Shown piece by piece: positions 51,182-59,381 of a stretch of 64,000 nucleotides of DNA; positions within the stretch are counted from its first letter, which is position 1, and every line of letters begins with the position of its first letter. The translations under genes were made by a program, and so were the position numbers. The stretch is from assembly GCA_937921865.1 (NCBI GenBank), contig CAKZWF010000035.1:1-64000 (forward strand), read 5' to 3'. This stretch comes from an uncultured Pseudomonadales bacterium (GTDB taxonomy: Bacteria; Pseudomonadota; Gammaproteobacteria; Pseudomonadales; Azotimanducaceae). The notes below the pieces were generated by a model. The model did not search any database. It saw only the letters and a program-made list of their open reading frames with translations, and was not told the DNA's origin.

Positions 51182-52984
51182 ATGTCTCTTAACAAGATCA
51201 GAACTCTATTCTTTTCCGTAATCTTTGGGATGTTTCTCGTCGGTCCGTCATCGACCATATACGCCGCTGAAGCCGGCGGCGATAAAGGTCCGGACAAAGT
51301 CGAACAGCTGAACGCGGCTCTTCAACAGATTGCCGAGCTCAGCCCGGAATTCCAGGCACTGACCACCCGCTATCAGTCATTGGAAGCGGAAAATCATCTG
51401 GCCCGCACCGTCATGGAGGCACGCATTGAGCGTACCTGGAAGGCCCTGCTCAATCGAGTCAACACCTCAGCAAATCTCGCGCTGGATCTTGCCAAGACCG
51501 GCAAAGATGTCGCGGCGCAGCGTGAGGTCATAGTCCAGCTGCTGGGAAAGGTCCCCGCGGTTACATTCGGGTCAATCGACCGACTGAGCGGCGATATCGA
51601 AGTGCCTGATGATTCGATGCCCGCTGCAGAACAGGCCGCGATCTACGCTCAAGCCAGTGTCGCTATCAATCGAATCAACACCCTGTTTCAGCTCGTCGCC
51701 GATAACATCAAACTGCAGCAGAAATTCGAACTCGATGTCACCTCCATCAAGACAGAGTTTGAAAGTCGACTTGAAGAACGCGCTGCGGCTGCAGCCGCCT
51801 TCCTTGATGTTTCTCAACTGGATGTTCAGGCACTTGCAGCACAACTGAAGGCATTGCCTGATGAAACAGAAATTGCATCACGACTGGCGGTAGCCAGACA
51901 GCGCATCAACCTTTCGGCAGATTCGCTGAGGGTTTTGACCGGAATGATGAAATCCCAGAACTTGGATACATCGCTGTATGACGCTGAACTGATTGCCGTA
52001 ACCGGCGCAATCACAACAGATATTTTCAATCTGGGCGTAGCCAGAGATCTGCTGACATCGGCGTGGGCTGCAATCACCGACTGGCTGAGCGGCAACGGCG
52101 CCGGCCTCATCTTCAGCGTCCTGATCTTTATCGTCATTCTCTTCGCCACCTTCAAGATCGCCAGCGTCGTTCAACAGCTCGTCATCGGTGCCCTGGGACG
52201 CTCTCAGGTTCGACTTTCGGAGCTGCTCAAACGCATGATTGTCTCCACCACTCGAGGCCTCATTATCGTTATTGGTCTGCTGGTGGCGTTATCCCAGATA
52301 GGTATCTCTCTTGGACCTCTGCTGGCTGGTCTGGGTATTGCCGGCTTTGTGATCGGCTTTGCTCTGCAGGACACCCTGTCCAACTTCGCCTCGGGTCTGA
52401 TGATCCTGTTGTATCGCCCTTTTGATGTTAAAGACGTGGTCGAAGCCGGCGGCGTTTTCGGTACGGTCAGTCATATGAGCCTGGTCAATACCACCATCCT
52501 GACATTCGACAATCAGACCCTGGTACTGCCAAACAACAAAATCTGGGGAGATGTCATCAAGAACCTGACGACCCAGAAGCAGCGCCGGGTCGATATGACC
52601 TTCGGCGTCAGCTATTCCGACGACATCGAAAAAACAGAACAAATACTCATGCAGATCGTCACCTCCCATCCTGCGGTGCTGGAAGATCCGGAGCCGATGG
52701 TCCATCTGCATGAACTCGGCGACTCCTCGGTGAACTTTATCGTCCGACCCTGGGTGAAAACCGACGACTACTGGCCCGTATACTGGGATATCACCCGGTC
52801 GGTGAAAACGACCTTTGACGCCGAGGGCATATCGATCCCCTTCCCGCAGCGGGACGTACACGTCTACACCGAAGTCTCAGCCCAGGCACCAGAGGGGAAG
52901 ACCGACGCTGTAGAAATGCAGGATTCCACGGTCGGTCACCGCAAAGAATTCAACGACACCGAAGCCACCGCCGATGACGACTAG
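51182..52984 (+). CDS. Mechanosensitive ion channel, MscS family
   Basis: A 600-residue channel. A signal peptide (FSVIFGMFLVGPSSTIYA) and a large helical periplasmic domain (residues about 30-280) precede the core: GLIFSVLIFIVILFATFKIA, then the pore helix GLGIAGFVIGFALQDTLSNF followed by ASGLMILLYRPFDVKDVVEA, and the beta domain with TLVLPNNKIWGDVIKNLT. It opens under membrane tension to release solutes. A second ATG at 51170 overlaps the symporter stop and is an alternative start; ATG 51182 is preferred for its AAGG upstream. Confidence 0.92.
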   Translation: MSLNKIRTLFFSVIFGMFLVGPSSTIYAAEAGGDKGPDKVEQLNAALQQIAELSPEFQALTTRYQSLEAENHLARTVMEARIERTWKALLNRVNTSANLALDLAKTGKDVAAQREVIVQLLGKVPAVTFGSIDRLSGDIEVPDDSMPAAEQAAIYAQASVAINRINTLFQLVADNIKLQQKFELDVTSIKTEFESRLEERAAAAAAFLDVSQLDVQALAAQLKALPDETEIASRLAVARQRINLSADSLRVLTGMMKSQNLDTSLYDAELIAVTGAITTDIFNLGVARDLLTSAWAAITDWLSGNGAGLIFSVLIFIVILFATFKIASVVQQLVIGALGRSQVRLSELLKRMIVSTTRGLIIVIGLLVALSQIGISLGPLLAGLGIAGFVIGFALQDTLSNFASGLMILLYRPFDVKDVVEAGGVFGTVSHMSLVNTTILTFDNQTLVLPNNKIWGDVIKNLTTQKQRRVDMTFGVSYSDDIEKTEQILMQIVTSHPAVLEDPEPMVHLHELGDSSVNFIVRPWVKTDDYWPVYWDITRSVKTTFDAEGISIPFPQRDVHVYTEVSAQAPEGKTDAVEMQDSTVGHRKEFNDTEATADDD

Positions 52985-52989
52985 AGCCT

Positions 52990-53727
52990 TCAGCGAGCCG
53001 ACGCCTCGAGGATCGTTAATCGCCGCGAGACCTCATCTTTAAACTCTCTGAACGCGGCGGAGCCCTGTAAACGCATACGAAAGTCACCGGCGAAATAGCG
53101 TCCATCAGGGGCCGGCTGGCACTGAGTGCTCAACTCGAAATCAGTGATCTTGGCGACCAGGGCCTGACGAAACGGTTCAGGAGCCGAAAGCTCAAATCTG
53201 ACGACCGCTCCCGTATGCTGATTGATGCTGATCTCACCGCTGAGATTTTTAAGGAAGTCGTCATTGCGATCACCAGTGGGCATAGGATCAAACTCATAGG
53301 TCGCCAGCTCCCCGACCTGAGCAATCAGCCTGGCATCTCCAGGAACGCTTTTAAGCAGTTTTGAACACCAGTAGCCTTCAGCTGCTCCGCGCTCAAGATC
53401 GGCGATTACAGCCTCCAGCCGTTCGGCCTTTTCCGATTCTGCGAGCTCGGTGCTCAGGACAGTCAGCCGCTCACTTTCTGGAGCCCTTAGATCAACCTCT
53501 GCAAGGACAGTAACTGTCAGGGATTGGTAGTCCAGCCGATAGCGGTAATCAGGTTTTGAAACCTCGTCTGTCGTCGCAGCAACGGCCAGAGCCAAAGCCA
53601 ACGGCGTCATCGCTGCAGTGTCGTCATCTGCCCGCATTGGTAGCCCATATATTGCGATCAGGAGGCAGACAACCCAGAGTCCAAGGCTGTGCAAAAGTGC
53701 CCGTCGTGTCGGCTTCGTTCGATTCAA
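52990..53727 (-). CDS. Exported protein of unknown function coupled to HxlR regulator
   Basis: A 245-residue protein with a basic N-terminus and one hydrophobic segment (LHSLGLWVVCLLIAIYGLPM) that may be a signal or anchor. The rest is periplasmic-like, with two cysteines (GYWCSKLLK; LSTQCQPAP) and a strand-rich end. The ATG overlaps the HxlR stop by four bases, so both are made together. The function is unknown; co-expression with a MATE exporter suggests an envelope role. Confidence 0.8.
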   Translation of the reverse strand: MNRTKPTRRALLHSLGLWVVCLLIAIYGLPMRADDDTAAMTPLALALAVAATTDEVSKPDYRYRLDYQSLTVTVLAEVDLRAPESERLTVLSTELAESEKAERLEAVIADLERGAAEGYWCSKLLKSVPGDARLIAQVGELATYEFDPMPTGDRNDDFLKNLSGEISINQHTGAVVRFELSAPEPFRQALVAKITDFELSTQCQPAPDGRYFAGDFRMRLQGSAAFREFKDEVSRRLTILEASAR

Positions 53728-54059
53728 GGTTCTTGTGTCTCCGTATCCATCTCGAGATACGTTTCGCCGTAGTTTCGCATCGCTTTTATTATCGGTCTGA
53801 TGGCACGGCCTTTTGCTGTCGGCAGATACTCAAATCGTTGCGGATTCTGCTGATAAGCCACCTTCTCCAACAAACCAGAGGCAACTAAGCGTTTCAATCG
53901 TTGCGCCAGGAGATTCGTGGGGATCCGTTCCGGACTGCCGGCAAATTCCGAATAGGTACGACGATTAAAAACCAATGCGTCTCGAAGTATCAGCAGCGTC
54001 CACTTGTCTCCCAGCAGATCCAGAGTCCTGGCTATCGGACAACTTGAGCGATCAGACAT
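53724..54059 (-). CDS. HxlR family transcriptional regulator
   Basis: A 111-residue winged-helix regulator: SCPIARTLDLLGDKWTLLIL, FNRRTYSEFAGSPERIPTNL, then LAQRLKRLVASGLLEKVAYQ and FEYLPTAKGRAIRPIIKAM. The N-terminal cysteine near residue 7 is the position used for redox or electrophile sensing in this family (as in HypR or YodB), which is inference here. ATG 54057-54059 has AGGAGGG. It lies 52 bases after the MATE gene and likely controls the palindrome at 55478-55513. Confidence 0.92.
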   Translation of the reverse strand: MSDRSSCPIARTLDLLGDKWTLLILRDALVFNRRTYSEFAGSPERIPTNLLAQRLKRLVASGLLEKVAYQQNPQRFEYLPTAKGRAIRPIIKAMRNYGETYLEMDTETQEP

Positions 54060-54111
54060 TTGCCCTCCTGACGACTTGACTGGTTTGATCCACACACCTG
54101 ACGAATACCGG

Positions 54112-55455
54112 TCACGATCGCCAGGCGCCGAACTTGAGAGATCCGGCGATCATGACACCGTAGATGACCATGCCGAAGGCGGCAGCAAAATACACTGCCC
54201 TAAGCCCGAAGTCTGCGCCGACCGCAAATATCAACGCACCGCCCACTGCAATCACTATGCGCAATATCGTAGCACTTACCGGCCAGAGCATGGCACCCGC
54301 CCCCTGCGAAGCAAAATACAGCGAAAGGCCCAACCCCTGAAATGCAAAAAACGGCCCGACAATTCGAATGTAATCCCGCGCAGACTGATGAATTTCCGGG
54401 TCACTGGTGAACGCGGGGATCCAGGCGTCAGGAAATGCCGCCAGCAGCAGACCGATCGAGCCTGCAAGCACCGCAGAAGCGCAACCACCAATCCAGCCTA
54501 TCTGCTCTGCCCTGTCGACATTGCCAGCACCGATGTTCATACCCACCAGAGATGTCATCGCTGCGCCAAGACCGAAAATCAGCGGAATCAGTAGAAACTC
54601 GATTCTCGAGCCAATTCCATAGCCGGCGAGAGCGGACTCGCCAAAGCTGCCAACCACGGCCGTCAGACTGAGAATGGTGGCCACAGTAAGAAACGGCGAC
54701 AGCGACGCGGGCACAAAAACACTCAAAATATCGTCAAACCGTGCTCGGGAGAACACCATCGCCCGACGCCGCAGCTTAATCGCCGTGTTACCCGTGATGA
54801 GCCGGAAAAACATCACGCTGCTGACTATGAAGCCAGTGAAAATGGCTGAGAATCCCGCACCCACAATGCCCAGTTGTGGAGCACCCAGCCAGCCGAGCAC
54901 CAGGCATCCGGAGACCGGCACCTGAATAAACGCGCCAGCAACCATAAGCCCGGCCGGGAACTGCATGTCACCCAGGCCGCGATAGACAGCACTCAAAACG
55001 CCCATCAGCCAAAGGAAAATTCCGCCGGTAAAAATCACCAGACAATAGCTGAACGACGCATCGAGCACGCGACCACTGCCACCCAGAAAACCAAGGAAAC
55101 GCTCACCAAACAGCAGGAAGGTCACCAGAAATACAATCGCCCCTGCCAACGCCAGGGCCAGCGCATGCCAGATCAGCCGTTCTGCCCGCTCGACGTCCCC
55201 CGCCCCCATCGAACGCGCTATCGCTGACGCGACAGCACCGCCCATTGCACCACCTGACATAGTCTGAATCAGCATCAGCAGTGGAAACGCCAGCGCGATT
55301 GCAGCCAGCGAGACTGAACCCAACTGCCCAATGAACCAAACCTCGGTCATGCTCACCGAAGCCTGCACGAAGAACGCCAGGGTGTTCGGGGTACCCATCC
55401 TGATCAGCAGAGGCAGCGGTTTTGCGGTGAGCAGCGCTCGGATACGGTCATCCAT
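54112..55455 (-). CDS. MATE family multidrug/toxin efflux transporter
   Basis: A 447-residue 12-helix protein. Helix 1 region has TLAFFVQASVSMTEVWFIGQ, then LGSVSLAAIALAFPLLMLIQ and GGAVASAIARSMGAGDVERA; the second half repeats with GLGAAMTSLVGMNIGAGNVD, the paired MatE signature. It exports cationic or aromatic compounds using Na+ or H+. It is first of a three-gene unit with the HxlR regulator. The divergent amidohydrolase is across the palindromic operator. Confidence 0.92.
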   Translation of the reverse strand: MDDRIRALLTAKPLPLLIRMGTPNTLAFFVQASVSMTEVWFIGQLGSVSLAAIALAFPLLMLIQTMSGGAMGGAVASAIARSMGAGDVERAERLIWHALALALAGAIVFLVTFLLFGERFLGFLGGSGRVLDASFSYCLVIFTGGIFLWLMGVLSAVYRGLGDMQFPAGLMVAGAFIQVPVSGCLVLGWLGAPQLGIVGAGFSAIFTGFIVSSVMFFRLITGNTAIKLRRRAMVFSRARFDDILSVFVPASLSPFLTVATILSLTAVVGSFGESALAGYGIGSRIEFLLIPLIFGLGAAMTSLVGMNIGAGNVDRAEQIGWIGGCASAVLAGSIGLLLAAFPDAWIPAFTSDPEIHQSARDYIRIVGPFFAFQGLGLSLYFASQGAGAMLWPVSATILRIVIAVGGALIFAVGADFGLRAVYFAAAFGMVIYGVMIAGSLKFGAWRS

Positions 55456-55477
55456 GCTTCTGTATTTCTATATGTAA

Positions 55478-55513
55478 CTTTAATAATGAAAGTCTATACT
55501 TTCAAAATTAAAG
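55478..55513. promoter_or_regulatory. 36-bp palindrome, probable HxlR operator in divergent promoter
   Basis: CTTTAAT at 55478-55484 pairs with ATTAAAG at 55507-55513, and GAAAG at 55488-55492 with CTTTC at 55499-55503, both centred on 55495.5. The two-fold symmetry over 36 bases in an AT-rich stretch, between the MATE gene start and the amidohydrolase, is typical of operators for HxlR/MarR-type dimers. Confidence 0.75.
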
Positions 55514-55599
55514 CAACTATTCAACCGGAATGCACAAACACAGGTGACCCCGAAGGCTTTTTTTCATACTCTGACGGTTCGCGGGGAGGCGAAAAAAGC

Positions 55600-56817
55600 A
55601 TGAACAACGATCCATACCTGTTGATTACTGCGGATACCCACGCGGGCGGCAGCCACGCCCAGTATCGTGAGTATCTGGACCCGGAGTATCGAACCAAATT
55701 CGACGACTGGCGTGGCGGCTACAAAAACCCTTCCCAGGAGCACTACGGTTCCAAAAAAATGCGCAATTGGGACTACGATATCCGCACTGCAGATCAGAAC
55801 AGTCAGGGTGTCGTAGGTGAGGTGGTCTTCCCGAACACGGTGCCGCCCTTCTTCCGAAAAAGCATCGTCACCGCTCAACCCCCAACGCCTGACCATTTCG
55901 AATTGGCGCTGGCTGGCATTCGCGCCCACAACCGCTGGCTGAAAGACTTCTGTGCAGAAGATCCGGATCGGCGGGCGGGTATCGGCCTGATACTGCCAAA
56001 CGATCTGGATGAGGCGATCAAAGACATCGAGTTCATTGCCAAAGCAGGACTGCGTGGTGGCGTGCTGTTGCCGCTGATTCCTCCCGACTGTACCTGGTTG
56101 AAACCACTCTTTGACCCAGCCTGGGATAAAGTTCTGGCAGCAATACAGGATCACGATCTGGTGATCAATCAGCACTCCGGGCAGGGTTCGCCCGACTACG
56201 GCCAGGGGCCGGTACCAGAAGCACTGTGGATTTCGGAAGTAACCTTCTACTGCCAGGCAGGCTGGCGCCATCTGCTGATGAGCGGTGCCTACGAGAAGTT
56301 CCCGAAACTGAAGTACATCCTGACCGAGTCGGGCTGTGCCTGGGTAGCACCGATGCTCAAACAACTCGATCGGATCCACATGGGCTTCAAGGCCGGAGCC
56401 ATCGGTGAGATGAACTACGAAGGCATGGAGTGGGTACTCAAAGATATGCCCAGCGAGTACGCGGCTCGCAATTGTTACTACGGTGCCAGCTTTCCAAGCC
56501 AGGCCGATCTGGAAGGCATTGACGACGTCGGCGAAGACCACGTGCTGTGGGGCAACGACTATCCCCATTACGAAGGCACCTTTCCCTACAACCTGGAGTC
56601 TCTGCGCCTGACCTTTGCTGACATTCCCGAAACCCGACGGCGTAAGATCCTGGGTGGCAACGCTGCCGAGCTGTACCAGTTCGATATCGAGAAGCTGATG
56701 CCGCTGGCACAGGCTCATGGCCCGACCCCGGATCAGGTAAACGCACCGCTGGCGAAAGCAGACATTCCCCGTGATTCAATGTGTTATCTGTTCACTAACG
56801 CATTGTATGGAGTCTGA
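55600..56817 (+). CDS. Amidohydrolase family protein (PF04909-like), first of pair
   Basis: A 405-residue metal-dependent hydrolase of the amidohydrolase-2/decarboxylase type: ITADTHAGGSHAQYREY near the N-terminus, EDPDRRAGIGLILPNDLDEA, GLRGGVLLPLIPPDCTWLKP, LVINQHSGQGS with the inner histidine, and HVLWGNDYPHYEGTFP carrying the metal-binding Asp. The first metal motif is DTH rather than the usual DxHxH. ATG 55600 has GGGGAGGCG nine bases upstream; the ATG at 55486 sits inside the palindrome and was rejected. The second amidohydrolase follows after two bases. Confidence 0.88.
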   Translation: MNNDPYLLITADTHAGGSHAQYREYLDPEYRTKFDDWRGGYKNPSQEHYGSKKMRNWDYDIRTADQNSQGVVGEVVFPNTVPPFFRKSIVTAQPPTPDHFELALAGIRAHNRWLKDFCAEDPDRRAGIGLILPNDLDEAIKDIEFIAKAGLRGGVLLPLIPPDCTWLKPLFDPAWDKVLAAIQDHDLVINQHSGQGSPDYGQGPVPEALWISEVTFYCQAGWRHLLMSGAYEKFPKLKYILTESGCAWVAPMLKQLDRIHMGFKAGAIGEMNYEGMEWVLKDMPSEYAARNCYYGASFPSQADLEGIDDVGEDHVLWGNDYPHYEGTFPYNLESLRLTFADIPETRRRKILGGNAAELYQFDIEKLMPLAQAHGPTPDQVNAPLAKADIPRDSMCYLFTNALYGV

Positions 56818-56819
56818 CC

Positions 56820-57680
56820 ATGGCCATCCCCGCAGACATCGGCATTGTCGACACGATGATCGGATTTCCCGCAGATGACTTTAAGCAGTACGACTTCATC
56901 CGGAAACAGCTCAAAGACGGCTCAAGCGATTTCGATTTTCCGGTTGAGTACATGTTCAAGAACGTCCCGAAAGAGCTGTACGGCGCCAAAGATCCGATTG
57001 CGATCACCCTGCACGAAATGGATCGCCACGGCATCGAAGTCGGTGTTATCGGCGTCGGGGGTGACGTCAGTCGCAAAGCCTTGAAAGATCATCCGGATCG
57101 TTTTGTCGGCCAGGGATCTGTCGACCCCAATCGCGGTATGGAGGGAATCCGCGACATGGTGCGCCAGCATGAGGAATTCGGCGTGCGCTCATTCGGTGCT
57201 TTCAACGCCGGCTACAATCCGCAGGTCGGCATCAACGACGCACTCATGTACCCGATCTATGCCAAGTGCGTTGAGCTCGACGTGCCTATTTTCTCTTGCG
57301 CCGGTGTACCGGGACCTCGGTTTCCGATGTGGCCTCAGGAAGTCCGGCTGATTGATCAGGTCATGTACGACTTTCCGGAACTTGTTTTTGTCACCCGCCA
57401 TGGCTGCGAGCCGTGGCAGGACCTGGCGGTCAAACTGATGCTGAAGTGGCCGAACCTGTACTATTCCACGACAGCTTTTGCGCCGAAATACTACCCGCAG
57501 GCTATCGTCGATTACGCCAACAGCAGAGGCGCAGACAAAGTCATTTACGGCGGTTATTTTCCAATGGGCCTGTCCATTGAACGCATAATGGCAGACATGC
57601 AGCATCTGCCACTGAAAGATCACGTCTGGCCGAAATTTCTCCGCGACAATGCCCGAAAGGTGTTGAAGCTCGACTCGTAA
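56820..57680 (+). CDS. Amidohydrolase family protein (PF04909-like), second of pair
   Basis: A 286-residue relative of the preceding gene: IGIVDTMIGFPADD, DRFVGQGSVDPNRGMEGIR, GVRSFGAFNAGYNPQVGIND, VFVTRHGCEPWQDLAVKLML and DKVIYGGYFPMGLS. The position where active members have Asp-x-Pro (as NDYPH in the neighbour) reads GGYFP, and DTM replaces the first metal histidine. The protein may therefore be a non-catalytic or modified partner. Tandem pairs of this kind occur with SDR genes in catabolic operons. Confidence 0.85.
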   Translation: MAIPADIGIVDTMIGFPADDFKQYDFIRKQLKDGSSDFDFPVEYMFKNVPKELYGAKDPIAITLHEMDRHGIEVGVIGVGGDVSRKALKDHPDRFVGQGSVDPNRGMEGIRDMVRQHEEFGVRSFGAFNAGYNPQVGINDALMYPIYAKCVELDVPIFSCAGVPGPRFPMWPQEVRLIDQVMYDFPELVFVTRHGCEPWQDLAVKLMLKWPNLYYSTTAFAPKYYPQAIVDYANSRGADKVIYGGYFPMGLSIERIMADMQHLPLKDHVWPKFLRDNARKVLKLDS

Positions 57681-57708
57681 CCTTAATTCGCAACCTCAGG
57701 GAAAAAGC

Positions 57709-58395
57709 ATGTCTACTGTAGTAATCACCGGCGCCAATCGCGGCATTGGCCTGGAACTGGTAAAGATCTACGCGGGCCGCGGCGATACTGTCCTCGCGTG
57801 CTGTCGTAATCCTGGCGCTGCTACTGATCTGGCCGAAGTGGCTGGCACCGTAGAGATCTTAGAAACCGAAGTCAGCGACGCCAAATCTGTCGCCGCGCTG
57901 GCCGAATCTCTACAGTCGCGCGCTGTGGATATTCTGATCAACAACGCCGGCATTATGGGACCAGCTCCGGCAAAACAGAGCGTTCAGGAGATGGATTTCG
58001 AAGGCTGGGCAGAGACATTCGCAGTCAACTCCATGGCTCCGGTACGCATCATGCAGGCCCTGATGGCTAACCTGCGCGCCAGCAGCGACGCCAAACTGGT
58101 GACCATCACTTCTCAGATGGGTGCGCTGTCGCTAGACATGCCGATGGCCTATGCCTACTGCGCGTCCAAAGCCGCGCTCAACAAATTCATGAAAATGGCC
58201 GCACTGGAGCTGGGTAAAGAAGGCATCAACGTTTGTGTGATTCATCCCGGCTGGGTCCAGACCGATATGGGCGGCGCAGCCGCGGATATCACACCCCAGC
58301 AGAGCGCTGAAGGCATTGTGAAAACCATTGATGGCCTGAACGCGGACAACAACGGCAGCTTCTGGAAGTGGGATGGTGAAACCCACGACTGGTAG
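57709..58395 (+). CDS. SDR family oxidoreductase (short type)
   Basis: A 228-residue classical SDR: VVITGANRGIGLELVKIYAG, DILINNAGIMGP, TITSQMGALS for the catalytic serine, AYAYCASKAALNKFMKM for YxxxK and CVIHPGWVQTDMGG. This subgroup resembles carbonyl-reductase-like SDRs with a short C-terminus. A ribosome binding site CAGGGAAAAAGC precedes the ATG. It follows the amidohydrolase pair by 28 bases and is likely the third gene of that operon. Confidence 0.9.
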   Translation: MSTVVITGANRGIGLELVKIYAGRGDTVLACCRNPGAATDLAEVAGTVEILETEVSDAKSVAALAESLQSRAVDILINNAGIMGPAPAKQSVQEMDFEGWAETFAVNSMAPVRIMQALMANLRASSDAKLVTITSQMGALSLDMPMAYAYCASKAALNKFMKMAALELGKEGINVCVIHPGWVQTDMGGAAADITPQQSAEGIVKTIDGLNADNNGSFWKWDGETHDW

Positions 58396-58579
58396 CGCGT
58401 CAGTAACCTGCTGGTTTCGATCCGGGCATTGATTCATACTGGGTTTAGGCCGCAGCCCATGCCTCCCCCCTCCTTAAAGGGAAAGAAAACGACATTCAGG
58501 GCGCCACCTTTACAGAACCGACTGATCGAGCAACACATAAGGAGGGATTGTGACAACCGCTCGTCCGGGAGGTTTTCGT

Positions 58580-59299
58580 ATGCAACTGTCTGCACCTGTC
58601 TATCAACTGAAACGCCGAGCTAAAGCCATGTCGCGCCAACTTGGCGTTGCGCTGAACCAAACGCTTGATCAACTCGCTCGCGAAGAAGGCTTCAAAGGCT
58701 GGAGCCATCTGGCGGCGGCCCTGGCCGACCAGAGCCCGGCCAGAACACTGTTTGAACGCGCCCGTCCCGGCCAGCTGATCCTGCTCGCCGCCCGCCCCGG
58801 ACATGGCAAAACGCTGATGGCCCTGGAACTGCTTGCCGAGGCCGTCAATGCGGGTCACCAGGGTGTCTTCTTCACCCTGGAGTACACCCAGCAGCAAGTC
58901 GAGCAGCAACTGGAAGCCATTGGCCAGAGTCTGGCCGCGCTGGGCGAACGCTTCGTGTCCGACAACTCAGACAACATCAGCGCCGATTACATCATCAGTC
59001 GTCTCGCCGAGACACCGGCCGGCACAGTGGTCGTAGTCGACTATCTGCAGCTGCTCGATCAGAAACGAGAAAATCCAGACCTGCTGAACCAGGTAAAGGC
59101 TCTGAAAGCGTTCGCGGAGGCGAAAGAGCTGATCATCGTCTTTATTTCTCAGGTGGATCGCAGCTTCGAGGCGGCCGACCAGCGCGCTGCAACACCAGGC
59201 ACAGCCGATGTTCGGCTGCCCAATCCGATCGATCTGCAGCTGTTCGCTGCGACCTGCTTTCTCCACGATGGCACGGTGCAGATCAACACGACCGGCTGA
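58580..59299 (+). CDS. DnaB-like RecA-fold ATPase (helicase C-domain type)
   Basis: A 239-residue protein. The first 60 residues are a helical, basic segment (LKRRAKAMSRQLGVALNQTL) followed by GQLILLAARPGHGKTLMALE (Walker A), GVFFTLEYTQQQVEQQLEAI, VVVVDYLQLLDQKRENPDLL (Walker B) and IIVFISQVDRSFEA. This is a stripped-down replicative-helicase ATPase domain without an N-terminal hexamer collar. Two candidate starts each have a good ribosome binding site: GTG 58550 (AAGGAGG) and ATG 58580 (GGGAGG). I prefer ATG 58580 because the LSAPVYQLKRRAK segment looks like the conserved beginning. Confidence 0.8.
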   Translation: MQLSAPVYQLKRRAKAMSRQLGVALNQTLDQLAREEGFKGWSHLAAALADQSPARTLFERARPGQLILLAARPGHGKTLMALELLAEAVNAGHQGVFFTLEYTQQQVEQQLEAIGQSLAALGERFVSDNSDNISADYIISRLAETPAGTVVVVDYLQLLDQKRENPDLLNQVKALKAFAEAKELIIVFISQVDRSFEAADQRAATPGTADVRLPNPIDLQLFAATCFLHDGTVQINTTG

Positions 59300-59381
59300 T
59301 CCCGCGAAATCAGATCCTACATCACCTGTTTACGACGGGGCTTTGTTAAACTCGCGCGATCACACCGGTATCGAGGACACT

